Origin: Pseudoxanthobacter soli DSM 19599
GTDB lineage: Bacteria; Pseudomonadota; Alphaproteobacteria; Rhizobiales; Segnochrobactraceae
DNA: 64,000 bases
NCBI RefSeq assembly: GCF_900148505.1
Contig: NZ_FRXO01000004.1
Coordinates: 124,001-188,000, forward strand
Direction: 5' to 3'
Position numbers and translations under genes: made by a program. Shown here piece after piece: positions 18,472 to 29,006 of this stretch. Within the stretch, counting starts at the first letter, position 1, and each line of letters begins with the position of its first letter. A model generated the notes under the pieces. It saw only the letters and a program-made list of their open reading frames with translations, had not been told where the DNA came from and searched no databases.

Positions 18472-19755
18472 ATGACGGCTCAGTTCGATGTCGCGGTGAT
18501 CGGCCTCGGCGCGATGGGGGCGGCGGCCGCCGCCCATATCGCCGCGCGCGGCCAGAGTGTGGTCGGCATCGAGGCGTTCTACCCGGCGCACGAACTCGGC
18601 TCGTCTCACGGCGATAGCCGCATCATCCGGCTCGGCTATTTCGAGGATCCGGCCTATGTGCCGCTGTTGCGCCGCGCCTATGCCAACTGGCGCGCGCTGG
18701 AGGCGCGGGTGCGGGAGGACCTGCTGACGGTCACCGGCGTGCTGCAGCTCGGCCGGCCGGACAGCCCGATCGTCAGCGGCTCGCGGCAGGCCTGCGAACT
18801 GCACGGCCTTCCGTTCACCGTCTTCGAGCCGGACGAGGTGCGCGCCCGCTTTCCGGCGTTCGCCCTCGACGACGACGAGGTGGCGCTGCTGGAGCCGGAA
18901 GGCGGCTACCTGCGCCCGGAAGCTGCCGTGATGGCGCACCTGAAGTGCGCGGCGCGGGACGGCGCCGTGCTGCGGTTCGGCGAGCGTGTCACCGCGATCG
19001 AGCCGGGTGATGCCGGCGTTACCATCGTGTCCGATCTCGGCCGCGTCAGGGCCCGCAAGGTCGTCGTCGCCACAGGTCCGTGGATCGCGGAACTGGTGCC
19101 GTCGCTGAAGGGCGTGGCGAAGCCGATCAAGCAGGTGGTCGCCTGGTTCCAGCCGCGGGACAGCTTCGCGACCGCGCTCGGCCGGATGCCGGTGTTCCTC
19201 CGCGACGAGAGCATATTCCGTTCAGATCGAAGCGATCTGGACGATAAGAATATGCTCCCGCATTCGAATCTGGAGCGATTTCTTGTCGATCAGATGGTTC
19301 CATCTGATCGGAAAGCGCTCGAGGGCGAGGCCGGCTCGTTCTTCGGCTTCCCGGTCATCGGCCGCGACGCCGTGAAGGTCGGCAAGCACTGCCACTTCTT
19401 CGAAGAGATCGATCCGGACCGGCCGAACCCGGCGGTCGACGACCGCGACACGGCGGTGCTGGAGGACTTCGTCGCCCGTCGCGTGCCGGGCGCGGCCGGC
19501 GTGCGCGTCGCCACCTCGACCTGCCGCTACACGCTTCTGCCCGGGGAGAACTTCCTGCTCGACCATGTGCCCGGCGAGCCCAACATCGTCGCGGCCTCGC
19601 CGTGCTCGGGCCACGGCTACAAGTTCGCCAGCGTGATCGGCGAGATCCTTGCGGACCTCGCCCTCGATGGCGGCACGGCGCTGCCCGTGGCGTTGTTCTC
19701 GTTCGAGGCCCTGCAGCGCACGATCGGGCAGACGCCCGCCATCAATCCGACATGA
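18472..19755 (+). CDS. Sarcosine / N-methyltryptophan oxidase-like flavoprotein with an in-frame repeat insertion
   Basis: FAD-dependent amine oxidase of the MSOX/SolA family, expected to oxidise an N-methyl amino acid. The dinucleotide motif VIGLGAMG is at the N terminus, then GSSHGDSRIIR and the flavin-linking cysteine in TCRYTLLP (Cys351). The 427-residue product is about 38 longer than usual. Residues 247-283, between FLRDE and EGEAGSFFGFP, are encoded by a dispersed repeat (19209-19320). Removing them gives 389 residues and moves the cysteine to about 313, close to the family position. The frame is kept, so the protein may still fold. The start at 18472 gives the usual short N terminus. 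Confidence 0.85.
   Translation: MTAQFDVAVIGLGAMGAAAAAHIAARGQSVVGIEAFYPAHELGSSHGDSRIIRLGYFEDPAYVPLLRRAYANWRALEARVREDLLTVTGVLQLGRPDSPIVSGSRQACELHGLPFTVFEPDEVRARFPAFALDDDEVALLEPEGGYLRPEAAVMAHLKCAARDGAVLRFGERVTAIEPGDAGVTIVSDLGRVRARKVVVATGPWIAELVPSLKGVAKPIKQVVAWFQPRDSFATALGRMPVFLRDESIFRSDRSDLDDKNMLPHSNLERFLVDQMVPSDRKALEGEAGSFFGFPVIGRDAVKVGKHCHFFEEIDPDRPNPAVDDRDTAVLEDFVARRVPGAAGVRVATSTCRYTLLPGENFLLDHVPGEPNIVAASPCSGHGYKFASVIGEILADLALDGGTALPVALFSFEALQRTIGQTPAINPT
19209..19320. repeat. Dispersed double-hairpin repeat, copy 2, inside the oxidase gene
   Basis: 112 bp. Hairpin one has ends GAGCATATTC (19209-19218) and GAATATGCTC (19248-19257), with inner arms CGTTCAGATCG and CGATCTGGACG. Hairpin two runs from GAGCG (19273) to GCGCTC and contains the perfect arms CGATCAGATGG and CCATCTGATCG around TT. 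GAG codons flank the insert (19207-19209 and 19321-19323), so 114 bases or 38 codons could have been added without a frameshift. Confidence 0.85.
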
Positions 19756-20467
19756 AGCCGCCGTCGACCGGCATCGTGACGCCGTTCACCATCGCGGCGC
19801 CATCGCCCAGCAGATAGAGGATCACTTCGGCTACCTCATCCGGCTCGGCGAACCGGCCGAGCGGAATGCGCGAGAGCATGCCGCCGGCCTTGTCGGGATC
19901 GCTCCACGCCTTGACGGCCATCGGCGTCAGCGTGACCGTCGGGTTGACGGCATTGACGCGGATGCCCTTGCGGCCGAGTTCGTTGGCCATAACCCGGGTC
20001 ATCGCATCGAGCGCGCCCTTGGAGGCGCAATAGGCGGCGTGGTCGGCGAAGCCGATGAACGAGGAGATCGACGACACGTTGACGATGGCGCCGCCGAGAC
20101 CCTTGGCGATGCGATCCTTGGCATATTCCTGCGCCAGGATCAGCGGGGCGCGGGTGTTGACGGCATAGAGGAGATCGAAGGTCTCGGCGCTGACGTCGAG
20201 CACGGAATCGAGCGCCGTCGTGCCGGCATTGTTGACGAGATAATCGACCGGCATCGCCTCACGCGCGGCCGCCCGGGTCGCCGCCGCATCCGAGAGATCG
20301 ACCACGATGGAGCGGCAGCCGATTTCGGCTTCCAGGCTTTCGAGATCAGCCGCAGTGCGTGTCATCGCCACGACGGAGGCGCCGCGGGCGGCGGCGAGTT
20401 TCGCGATCGCACGGCCGATGCCCTTGCCGGCACCCGTGACGAGAATGGTCTTGCCCGTAAAATCCAT
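19742..20467 (-). CDS. Short-chain dehydrogenase/reductase (L-xylulose-reductase-like)
   Basis: NAD(P)-dependent SDR of 241 residues. The cofactor motif TGAGKGIG is at 11-18, then NNAG, the catalytic serine in NVSSISS and YCASK. The short length and MDFTGKTILVTGAGKGIG opening resemble the carbonyl/L-xylulose reductase group, fitting a polyol or ketose interconversion. It lies downstream of a second SDR with an 11-base gap, and its 3' end overlaps the convergent oxidase gene by 14 bases. The exact substrate is not determinable. Confidence 0.8.
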   Translation of the reverse strand: MDFTGKTILVTGAGKGIGRAIAKLAAARGASVVAMTRTAADLESLEAEIGCRSIVVDLSDAAATRAAAREAMPVDYLVNNAGTTALDSVLDVSAETFDLLYAVNTRAPLILAQEYAKDRIAKGLGGAIVNVSSISSFIGFADHAAYCASKGALDAMTRVMANELGRKGIRVNAVNPTVTLTPMAVKAWSDPDKAGGMLSRIPLGRFAEPDEVAEVILYLLGDGAAMVNGVTMPVDGGFMSD

Positions 20468-20477
20468 GTTCGTTTCC

Positions 20478-21266
20478 TCACCAGCACGTAAAGCCGCCGT
20501 CCGCGACGACGACCGAGCCCGTCATCAGGCTCGCCGCGTCGGAGACGAGGAATTGCACGACGGACGCAATCTCGTCCGGCTGGCCGAGGCGTCCCATGGG
20601 GGTGTCGCGCAGCCAGACGTCCACCATGCCCGGCGTTTCCTTGGCATAGATGGTGAGCGGCGTCTCGATATAGGTCGGCGCGACCGCGTTGACCCGCACG
20701 CCGCGGCCGGCCCATTCGGCGGCAAGCGAACGCGTCAGGTGATGAACGGCCGCCTTGGAGGCATTGTAGTGCGATTGCATCTGCGGCCGGTTGATGATGA
20801 AGCCGGAGATCGACCCGATATTGACGATGGCGCCGCGGCCGGCCGCGAGCATGTGGCGACCGAAGGCTCGGTTGCACCAGAACACGCCATTATAGTTGAC
20901 GTTGTTGACGCGCAGCCAATCCTCGTCGGTCGTGTCTTCAGCGCCCGCTCCGGCGCCGCCGATGCCGGCATTGGCGACGAGAATGTCGATGCGCCCGTGA
21001 CGGGCGGCGATCTCGTCGGCGGCCGCGGTCACGGCCTTCGAGTTCGTGACATCGAGCGTGACGCTGTCGGCCGCGTGCCCCTTGGCCGCCAGAGCGGCAA
21101 GCCCCTTTTCCGCCGTCGCGGGGTTGATGTCGGCGATGACGACCTTCGCGCCGGTCTCCGCCAGTGCCTCCGCGCAGGCGAGGCCGATACCCTGGCCGCC
21201 GCCGGTGACGACCGCGATACGGCCGTCGAGCCTCAATTTGTCCCAGTACAACGCCGTTTCCTCCAT
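20478..21266 (-). CDS. Short-chain dehydrogenase, probable polyol dehydrogenase
   Basis: SDR of 262 residues with the cofactor motif TGGGQGIG, ANAG, a catalytic serine in NIGSISG and YNASK. It belongs with classical NAD-dependent polyol (threitol, arabinitol or similar) dehydrogenases. Its company (a second SDR, a xylitol-dehydrogenase-like enzyme and a UgpC-type ATPase) supports polyol catabolism. The start at 21266 gives MEETALYWDKLRLDGRIAVV, with a plausible N-terminal lead-in for the family. Confidence 0.8.
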   Translation of the reverse strand: MEETALYWDKLRLDGRIAVVTGGGQGIGLACAEALAETGAKVVIADINPATAEKGLAALAAKGHAADSVTLDVTNSKAVTAAADEIAARHGRIDILVANAGIGGAGAGAEDTTDEDWLRVNNVNYNGVFWCNRAFGRHMLAAGRGAIVNIGSISGFIINRPQMQSHYNASKAAVHHLTRSLAAEWAGRGVRVNAVAPTYIETPLTIYAKETPGMVDVWLRDTPMGRLGQPDEIASVVQFLVSDAASLMTGSVVVADGGFTCW

Positions 21267-21385
21267 TCGGGTCTTGTTCAGCGGCGAGACCGCATCTGAC
21301 CGGCCGGATGCGTCGATCCGGACGGCGGACGCGTGTCCAGGGTGACGGGAAAGCGTCGACGGCGACGCCCGCCCGGCCCCGGCTT

Positions 21386-22453
<1,068 letters not shown>

Positions 22454-22461
22454 GGCGTTCC

Positions 22462-23499
22462 TCAGTCCGGCATCTCGATTTGGACCTTCACCTGCCCGCT
22501 CGGCGACGAAGCGGCGAACTCGAACGCCTCGATGCTGCTGGAGAACGGGAAGGTGCGGGTGATGAGCGGCGTCACGTCGATCGATCCGCTCGCCAGCATG
22601 GCGACGCAGCGCGGGAAGACGTGGGCATAGCGGAACACGTGCTCGACGCGCGCTTCCTTGATCTGCCCCGCCGCCACGTCATAGCGGATCGGCTCCAGCG
22701 GAATGCCGACATAGACGACGACACCGCCGGGGCAGAGCGGCGCGAACACATCCGCCGCCGCGCGCTCGTTGCCGGAGCATTCGAGCACGATGTCGGCGCC
22801 CCAGTTCTCCGTCTCCGCCATCACCGCCTCGGCAAGCGAGCGGGAGCGGACATTGACGGGCGTGACGGCGCCGAGCTTCTCGGCGATGCCGAGCTTCACG
22901 TCGTCGACATCGGAGACGATTACCCGGGCGCACCCGGCGGCGAGCGCCGCGAGCACGGTGACGAGGCCGATGGGACCGGCGCCGATGACGACGGCGACAT
23001 CGCCCGGCTTCACCCGCGCCTTGGTGACCGCGTGCACGCCGACGGCGAGCGGCTCCACCATGGCGGCGGCGGCGAACGAGACATTGTCCGGCAGCTTGAA
23101 GGTGAAGTCGGCCGGGTGGACGACCGACGGCCGCAGCACGCCGTGGACCGGCGGCGTTGCCCAGAACTGCACGGCGGGATCGAGATTGTAGAGCCCGAGG
23201 CGGGTGGCGCGGCTGGCCGGATCCGGGATGCCCGGTTCCATGCAGACGCGGTCGCCGACCTTGAACTCGCTGACCTCCGCGCCGACTTCCGTGACGACAC
23301 CGGCCGCCTCGTGGCCGAGGATCATCGGCGCGCGCACCACGAACGGACCGATGGCGCCGTGGGTGTAGTAATGCACGTCGCTGCCGCAGACGCCGACGAC
23401 CTTCGGCGCGATGCGCACGTCGCGCGGGCCGAGCGTCTCCTCGATCGGGAAATCACGCAGCGACAGCCGGCCTTTTTCTTCGAGGACCAATGCTTCCAT
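22462..23499 (-). CDS. Zinc-dependent polyol dehydrogenase (xylitol/sorbitol dehydrogenase-like)
   Basis: Medium-chain dehydrogenase, 345 residues from the ATG at 23499, expected to oxidise a polyol to a ketose with NAD. Catalytic zinc ligands are Cys38 (GVCGSD) and His63-Glu64 (GHEAAG). The cofactor fold is GAGPIGLV. The four-cysteine structural zinc loop is replaced by a cysteine-free segment ([16 protein letters not shown]), a known feature of bacterial xylitol dehydrogenases. It is embedded between importer genes. Confidence 0.85.
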   Translation of the reverse strand: MEALVLEEKGRLSLRDFPIEETLGPRDVRIAPKVVGVCGSDVHYYTHGAIGPFVVRAPMILGHEAAGVVTEVGAEVSEFKVGDRVCMEPGIPDPASRATRLGLYNLDPAVQFWATPPVHGVLRPSVVHPADFTFKLPDNVSFAAAAMVEPLAVGVHAVTKARVKPGDVAVVIGAGPIGLVTVLAALAAGCARVIVSDVDDVKLGIAEKLGAVTPVNVRSRSLAEAVMAETENWGADIVLECSGNERAAADVFAPLCPGGVVVYVGIPLEPIRYDVAAGQIKEARVEHVFRYAHVFPRCVAMLASGSIDVTPLITRTFPFSSSIEAFEFAASSPSGQVKVQIEMPD

Positions 23500-23510
23500 G
23501 AGACGAAATC

Positions 23511-23735
23511 CTAGCCCCGCGCGACGATGAAGACGCCGAGGATAACAGAGAGAACGGTGCCGACGGTCAGCGGGATGTTGGCCTCGAGGAACCGCATCCA
23601 CAACAGGTTGATCGCTACGAACACGATGACGGCGATGAAGACGCGGTCGAAGGCATTGGTGTGGATCGGCAGGAAGCCCTGGCGCTGCGGCTTCGCAACC
23701 GGGGCGTCCACGGGATCGGGCATGTGCTCGGTCAT
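23511..23735 (-). CDS. Small two-helix membrane protein in the polyol importer operon
   Basis: 74 residues. The N-terminal 27 are polar and proline-rich ([16 protein letters not shown]). Two hydrophobic segments follow, about 32-47 ([14 protein letters not shown]) and 53-72 ([18 protein letters not shown]), ending in ARG. AAAGGAG 8 bases before the ATG supports translation. It lies between permease and dehydrogenase genes with 5- and 11-base gaps, so it is co-expressed. I do not recognise a named family. It could be an accessory subunit of the importer. Confidence 0.75.
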   Translation of the reverse strand: MTEHMPDPVDAPVAKPQRQGFLPIHTNAFDRVFIAVIVFVAINLLWMRFLEANIPLTVGTVLSVILGVFIVARG

Positions 23736-23740
23736 GGCGG

Positions 23741-24577
23741 TCACTCCTTTACGGCGCCGAAGGTGAGACCGGCCACGATGTGGCGCTGCACAAGCCCGAG
23801 CACGAGCAGGGCCGGCACCAGCGTGAGCATCGCGGTCGCCGCCATCTGGCCCCAGTTGGTGCCGGTGACGGTCACGAACTCGGCGAGGCCGGTCGTGATC
23901 GTGCGCGCGTGGACCGAGGTGAGGGTGGCGGCGAACAGGTATTCGTTCCACGCGAACACCCAGGTGAGGATGCCGGTGACGGCGATGCCGGGCTTGGCGA
24001 GCGGGATCACCACGCGCGTCAGCACCTGCCACGTCGACGCGCCGTCCATGTAGGCAGCCTCGTCGAGTTCCTTAGGGATGCCATCGATGATGTTGCGCAG
24101 CGTCCAGATGGCGAACGGCAGGTTGAACACGCAATAGAGCAGGATGAGCCCGATCCGGGTGTCGAACATCCGGAAGTCGCCGATCACGAACACCTGGGTG
24201 TAGAGCAGGAACAGCGGCAGCAGGAACACCGCGGGCGGCGCCATGCGGTTGGTGATCGTCCAGAAGAAGATGTTCTCCTTGCCGGCGAGCTTGTACCGCG
24301 ACAGCGCATAGGTCGCGAGGACTGCGAGGGTGGTGACGAGAACGGCATTGCACGTCGCGACGATGATCGAATTCAGCATGTAGCGCTGGAAATTCGGGTT
24401 CGTCAGGACGGTGATGTAGTTCTCGCTGAAGAAGCCCTTGATGATCAGGCTGGGCGCGCCGAACAGCTCGACGCGGCTCTTGGCCGAAACGGCGAACATC
24501 CAGTAGATCGGAATGAGCGTGATCAGGCTGGAGATCGTCCAGAACGCGATGGAGAGCAGGGGGCGCTTGCGGTGCAT
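23741..24577 (-). CDS. Carbohydrate ABC transporter permease (MalG type)
   Basis: Inner-membrane subunit of a CUT1 sugar or polyol importer, 278 residues with six hydrophobic segments. The EAA loop reads [28 protein letters not shown] in the family position. The ATG at 24577 shares one base with the TAA of the preceding permease (TAATG), which sets the start despite a long upstream open frame. Confidence 0.93.
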   Translation of the reverse strand: MHRKRPLLSIAFWTISSLITLIPIYWMFAVSAKSRVELFGAPSLIIKGFFSENYITVLTNPNFQRYMLNSIIVATCNAVLVTTLAVLATYALSRYKLAGKENIFFWTITNRMAPPAVFLLPLFLLYTQVFVIGDFRMFDTRIGLILLYCVFNLPFAIWTLRNIIDGIPKELDEAAYMDGASTWQVLTRVVIPLAKPGIAVTGILTWVFAWNEYLFAATLTSVHARTITTGLAEFVTVTGTNWGQMAATAMLTLVPALLVLGLVQRHIVAGLTFGAVKE

Positions 24578-25458
24578 TATTCGGGCCTCCTGAGATCGCG
24601 CCGGGCAACGAGAGCGGCGTAGAGCAGCCAGCACATGACGATGGTGAGATAGAGCGTGATCAGCGACATCGCAGAACCGTAACCGTAATCGGTCTTGGGA
24701 AAGACGACGCGCCAGATATAGAGGCCGATATAGCGAGTCGCGGAGCCGGGACCGCCGCCGGTGAGCATCCAGATCTCGTCGACGGTGCGCAGCGCGTCCA
24801 TGAGGCGGATGAACACGGTGGCGAGGATCGCCGGCTTCAGCAGCGGCAGCGTGACATGCCAGAACACCTGGAAGCGGTTGGCGCCATCGATCTGGGCCTG
24901 CTCGAACGGCTCCTTCGGCATGGCGGCGAGGGCGGCCAGCAGCGTGAGCGTCACCAGCGGCGTCCAGTGCCAGATATCCATGATCACCGTGATGGTGAAC
25001 GCCTGGGTCGGGTAGCGGCTGATGTTGAAGTCGTAGCCGAACCAGCGGTCGAAATAGTAGGCGAGCGGGCCGAGGCCGGGCACCGTCAGCAGGCGCCACG
25101 TCGCGCCGACCGCGATCGGGGCCACCACCAGCGGTAAGGTGTGCAGGGTGCGGAAGAAGCCCTTGCCCGGGAAGTCGCGCATGAAGAGCTGCGCGAGGAA
25201 GTAGCCGAGCACGACCTCGCCGAGGACCGCGAAGATCGCGAACTTCAGGGTCAGCCAGAGCGAGCGCAGGAACTGCTCGTCGAACACCAGCCGGCGGAAG
25301 TTCTCCCCCCAGATGAAATGGATCGACGGGTCGGCTGCGAACGAGTTCCACTGCGTGAAGCCGATGACCAGCACGTAGAGGAACGGCACGACGCCGAAGA
25401 CGAAGAGTATGAGGAAAGTCGGGGCCAGAAACAGCCAGCCGACCGATGATGAGCGCAT
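24577..25458 (-). CDS. Carbohydrate ABC transporter permease (MalF type)
   Basis: Partner permease, 293 residues, with a first membrane segment at [20 protein letters not shown] and the EAA loop [30 protein letters not shown] (family position). It is coupled to the downstream permease by a one-base overlap. The binding-protein gene lies 269 bases upstream, across a spacer with two hairpins. Confidence 0.93.
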   Translation of the reverse strand: MRSSSVGWLFLAPTFLILFVFGVVPFLYVLVIGFTQWNSFAADPSIHFIWGENFRRLVFDEQFLRSLWLTLKFAIFAVLGEVVLGYFLAQLFMRDFPGKGFFRTLHTLPLVVAPIAVGATWRLLTVPGLGPLAYYFDRWFGYDFNISRYPTQAFTITVIMDIWHWTPLVTLTLLAALAAMPKEPFEQAQIDGANRFQVFWHVTLPLLKPAILATVFIRLMDALRTVDEIWMLTGGGPGSATRYIGLYIWRVVFPKTDYGYGSAMSLITLYLTIVMCWLLYAALVARRDLRRPE

Positions 25459-25620
25459 GAAACTAGCTCCGTCGAACCGGGTCGGGCATCGGGCGCGGCA
25501 GCCGCATAAGCCTCACCGTGGCGGATCGAGAGGATCCGGCGTGCGTAAGCTCAGGCGTCTATCCGGGGCGCGCGGTCTTGAGGGAAGGGGGCCTGATGAC
25601 CGCCTGCCCGGTAAAGCGAT

Positions 25621-25652
25621 GGCGGAACCTCGGGCTCTGTCCGGGTTCCGCC
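25621..25652. repeat. Inverted repeat in binding-protein/permease spacer
   Basis: GGCGGAACC and GGTTCCGCC form a 9-bp stem with a 14-base loop. It precedes a second, stronger hairpin at 25679-25708. Together they could separate binding-protein from permease expression. Confidence 0.5.
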
Positions 25653-25678
25653 GCCGCCTCGCGGCAATGGTGCAGAAG

Positions 25679-25708
25679 CGTTACCGCGGCGCTCTTGCCG
25701 CGGTAACG
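25679..25708 (-). terminator. Strong hairpin just after the polyol binding-protein gene
   Basis: CGTTACCGCGGC and GCCGCGGTAACG make a perfect 12-bp stem with a 6-base loop, 19 bases beyond the binding-protein stop on the minus strand. No long T run follows, so partial termination or mRNA protection is the likely role. Confidence 0.65.
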
Positions 25709-25727
25709 GACGAACCGGGACGTCCGG

Positions 25728-27158
25728 TTACTTCTGGTAGCCGAGGTTCTTCAGCTCGGCGTCGACAGCGGCGGCCGCCTTGTCCAGGGCCTCGCCCGCC
25801 TGCAGTTCGCCGGTGATGGCCTGATAGATGAAGGGCGCCATCGCCTCGCGGGCCTGGTTGTGGAACGGGTAGGGCGGGGCGCCGCGGAACAGCTTGCCCT
25901 TGTCGCGCATCAGCGTGTAGTAGCCGTCGACCTTCTTGTCCTGCTCGATGATCTTCGGATCGTCGTAGGTCGCGGTGTGGGTGATGCGGCTGCCGGCGAG
26001 TGCCCAGTCCGCCTGCACTTCATCCTGGCCGATATATTCCAGGAACAGGACGGCCGCTTCCTTGTTCTTGGAGGAATGCGGGATGCCGAAGGCGCCGCCG
26101 TCATAGTAGCCGATATAGCCGGCGCCGGACTCGGCTTCTTCCATCACGCCCGGCTCGACCGGGGGCAGCGCAACGCCGACCTTGCCGACGACGGTGGACT
26201 TCTCGGGGTTGGTCGCGATCCAGGCGGCGTTCTCGCCGTAGACGAGACCCTGGGCCGCGCGGCCCGCGGCGAACGTGGCGGCGACTTCGTCCCACGTGCT
26301 GGAGGTCGATTCCGGCGGGGCGTAGGCCAGGTTGCCGATCCACCAAGCCAGCGCCTTCTTGGCGGTGTCGCTGTTCATCTTGCCGCCCTTGTCAACCGAG
26401 GCGACGTAGGTCTTCGGATCGATGCCCCAGTTGTAGATGCCGTAGGTCGGCAGGATGCTCTCGACGAACTCGTAGACCGAGGCCGGATGGCCCGACGCCG
26501 CCTGGACGGTTGTGCCCCAGAGCTGCAGGTCGTTCGACTTGCCGTAGTCGGTGAAGAACTCGGCGATCTGGGTGTATTCGGCGTGATCCTTCGCGGGCGC
26601 CAGGTCGCGGCCGTACTTGGCCTTGAAGTCGGCCTGCACCTTCGGATCGCTGAACAGATCCTTGCGATACAGATAGACCTTGATGAAGGCTTCCATCGGC
26701 ACGCCGAACAGGTCGCCGTTGTCGCCCTTGAAGTTGTCGATGAAGCTGGTGAAGTGCGAGATGTCGAACGACGGAGCCTTCAGCGACGGGTTCTTGTCGA
26801 GGAACTCCGTCAGATCCACCAGGAACTTGCGGGAGAGATAGCTGTAGATGATGTCCTGCTCGATATAGACGAAGTCATAGATGCCGGTGTTGGCCTCCAT
26901 GTCCTTGATCGCCTTGTCGTACATCTGGTCCCAGGACGTGCCCTCGAACTCGACCTTGATGCCCGTGGCCTTGCTGAAGGCCGGCGCCAGCACGTCCTTC
27001 ACATAGTTGGACGGCGGCGTGCTTTCGGAAATGCCGCGGATGGTGACGCCCTGAAGATCCTTCGCGGCGTCGGACCAGAAGTCCGCGAACGCCGGGGCCG
27101 TGCTCGACAGCAGCGTTGCGGTGAACGCGGCGGCGACCCAGTTTCTCATATGTTTCAT
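25728..27158 (-). CDS. ABC transporter substrate-binding protein, polyol/sugar type
   Basis: Periplasmic binding protein of 476 residues, with a signal peptide cut near APAFA-DF (about residue 25). Family blocks [38 protein letters not shown] and [11 protein letters not shown] are visible. The size and the CUT1 partners fit a sugar-alcohol or glycoside importer. It is the first gene of the leftward operon and probably the most expressed, given the hairpin after it. The substrate is inferred from the dehydrogenases downstream. Confidence 0.9.
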   Translation of the reverse strand: MKHMRNWVAAAFTATLLSSTAPAFADFWSDAAKDLQGVTIRGISESTPPSNYVKDVLAPAFSKATGIKVEFEGTSWDQMYDKAIKDMEANTGIYDFVYIEQDIIYSYLSRKFLVDLTEFLDKNPSLKAPSFDISHFTSFIDNFKGDNGDLFGVPMEAFIKVYLYRKDLFSDPKVQADFKAKYGRDLAPAKDHAEYTQIAEFFTDYGKSNDLQLWGTTVQAASGHPASVYEFVESILPTYGIYNWGIDPKTYVASVDKGGKMNSDTAKKALAWWIGNLAYAPPESTSSTWDEVAATFAAGRAAQGLVYGENAAWIATNPEKSTVVGKVGVALPPVEPGVMEEAESGAGYIGYYDGGAFGIPHSSKNKEAAVLFLEYIGQDEVQADWALAGSRITHTATYDDPKIIEQDKKVDGYYTLMRDKGKLFRGAPPYPFHNQAREAMAPFIYQAITGELQAGEALDKAAAAVDAELKNLGYQK

Positions 27159-27536
27159 CGTGCTCTCCTCCCCATGACGCGCATTCTCGGATGCGGTCTA
27201 TGCCCTCCGGGTTCATCCGCGCCGCGGTGGAAGCGGCCACGGTGCCCGGCTGTTCTTTCTCGTTGCCGCCATCGACACTCGTCGTGGCAACCGATGCCCG
27301 GCTCGACCATGTTTCATGCCGAGCGGGATACGTAGTCGTCCAGGAAATTGCCCCTCCCGGACTTTGAAACTTATCGAAAATTCCGAACTTAAATTCGAAT
27401 AGACTATCTGCTGCCCGATACGATCAGCCTCGAACACGCTACTGATTGTTATTGTTGGCAGCCACGCCTACTTTTTTGGTGTCCGATACTTTTTTGCTCC
27501 GCAAGGCAACGGAGGGCCTTCCGCAGGCACACGCCA
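27159..27536. promoter_or_regulatory. Upstream region of the polyol operon with a 10-bp direct repeat
   Basis: No gene is seen in these 378 bases between the araC-type gene and the binding-protein gene. TACTTTTTTG occurs at 27469-27478 and again at 27487-27496, spaced 18 bases apart. Direct repeats of this kind are a usual arrangement for AraC-family sites. An AT-rich stretch at about 27365-27410 could hold the promoter of the leftward operon. Function is inferred. Confidence 0.45.
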
Positions 27537-28457
27537 TTACATCGGCGCGTGAAAGACCCCTGCGAAGGGAACGGGCGTAGCGACCATGCGCGTGCGCCGG
27601 CGATAGGCGGACGGGGTCTGGTCGCAGAACTTCGAGAACTGACGGTTGAAGTTCGCGATGTTGTTGAAGCCGACCTCGAAACAGATGTCGGTGATAGGCT
27701 GATCCGTCTCCATCAGCCGTGTGCAGGCTGAATACACACGGGTTCGATTGACGAACTTCGCAAAAGTATGGCCGGTCTGCTTCTTGAACCACCGGGAGAA
27801 TGCTGTCGGCTCCATCCCGCACAGCTCGGCGACCGTGGAAAGACGAATGTCGGCGACGTAGTTCTCGCGGATATATTCCAGTGCGATCTCGATGCGCTCC
27901 TCCACCTGCGAACGCGCCGGCGTCGGCAGCCGGCGCGACAAGCTGCGGCGTTCGGACGGGCGCGCCGCCAGCAAGGCGAGCAGGTCGAGGAAGAGAACGA
28001 GGCGCGTCGCGCCGATGGCCGGGCCGATCTGGCGCAGAAGTTCGGCGCCCTCGCGCGCCGTGCGGCCGGAAAACACGAGCCCGAACGCGGCCTCATCGAA
28101 CAGCGTGCGGACTTCCTCGAACTCCACGAAGGACGCGCAGAGCCGGTCTGCGAACTGCGGCGTGAACTGCACCAGCATGTCGCGATTCGGCACCACGACC
28201 CCGGCCGGAACGTCGCTCATCCAGTTGTGCGGAACGTGAGGCCCCGTCAGCACGAGGCACCCCTCTGTGAACGGCTCGACATGGTCGCCGACCATCATCG
28301 TCCCGCTCGAAGCCTGGATCAGGTGCAGTTCATATTCCGGATGATGATGCCATTTTGCGAGATGATGCGGATAATCGTGCACGTTCCAGCGAAATGACTC
28401 CGACGGACGGTAGACGATCACCTCGTGATCGGGCGCAAGTCTGCGATCCACACCCAT
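27537..28457 (-). CDS. AraC family transcriptional regulator
   Basis: 306 residues. An N-terminal cupin-like sensing domain contains KWHHHPEYELHLI and TGPHVPHNW. The C-terminal double helix-turn-helix (about 195-290) contains LSTVAELCGMEPTAFSRWFKKQTG and ITDICFEVGFNNIANFNRQF. GGGAGG lies 6 bases before the ATG. Between the polyol importer operon and the divergent erythritol-dehydrogenase-like gene, it is the likely activator of both, with a polyol as probable inducer. Confidence 0.9.
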   Translation of the reverse strand: MGVDRRLAPDHEVIVYRPSESFRWNVHDYPHHLAKWHHHPEYELHLIQASSGTMMVGDHVEPFTEGCLVLTGPHVPHNWMSDVPAGVVVPNRDMLVQFTPQFADRLCASFVEFEEVRTLFDEAAFGLVFSGRTAREGAELLRQIGPAIGATRLVLFLDLLALLAARPSERRSLSRRLPTPARSQVEERIEIALEYIRENYVADIRLSTVAELCGMEPTAFSRWFKKQTGHTFAKFVNRTRVYSACTRLMETDQPITDICFEVGFNNIANFNRQFSKFCDQTPSAYRRRTRMVATPVPFAGVFHAPM

Positions 28458-29006
28458 GTCGACCTCCCACTCTCATTGTTAAGGGCCGCTCTTCGGCAGC
28501 TCCTTCAGCCACTTCGCCCCGTTTCGACCGAGCGGCCAGCGCTCACTCCCCTTGCCGAGAACACGGGCGATCACTTCGATTCAGTTCGGCGGATTTCCGA
28601 CGTCGACCTGTCGGCTCTCTCCGGCGACGATTGGTCCCGGCGCGTGAAACGCGCCTCTCTCCCTCCCATCTCGAACAAGACGCGGCCAGCCTTTGCTGAG
28701 CCTTTGGCGACGGCGCCATGCCCCTGGCACCGCCGCGGAGCGGGTCCGCTCCCGCACCCGTTCACCCGGCTCTGAGGATCGTTCCTCAATCCCGCCGCTG
28801 CCGCAAATCGTATGTGCGGCTTGCGGTGGTGGCTATCCCCGTTTCCGGCGCGACTTGTATTATTTTGGCACACGAAGCCGAGAAAGTATGGATGAGCCCG
28901 CACGATCACGATAGCGGCCCGCGCCGGCATTGATAGCCTTTCCGCAGAACGTCCGCACCGGACCCGCCGTGCCGGCGGCGCAAACAACCACAAGCGGGAG
29001 GAAACC
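28458..29006. promoter_or_regulatory. Divergent intergenic region between araC-type and dehydrogenase genes
   Basis: About 550 bases without a convincing gene; small open frames here are arginine-rich shadows without start sites. It must hold both divergent promoters. CCGCAA (28801-28806) and TTGCGG (28821-28826) form an inverted repeat about 200 bases before the dehydrogenase start. An AT-rich patch, TTGTATTATTTT, follows at about 28855. Confidence 0.4.

Noticed and set aside
19209-19320. Sequencing error or frameshift in the oxidase gene
   Set aside because: Family motifs continue in the same frame on both sides, and the extra DNA matches three other loci in the window, so insertion of a real element is the better explanation.
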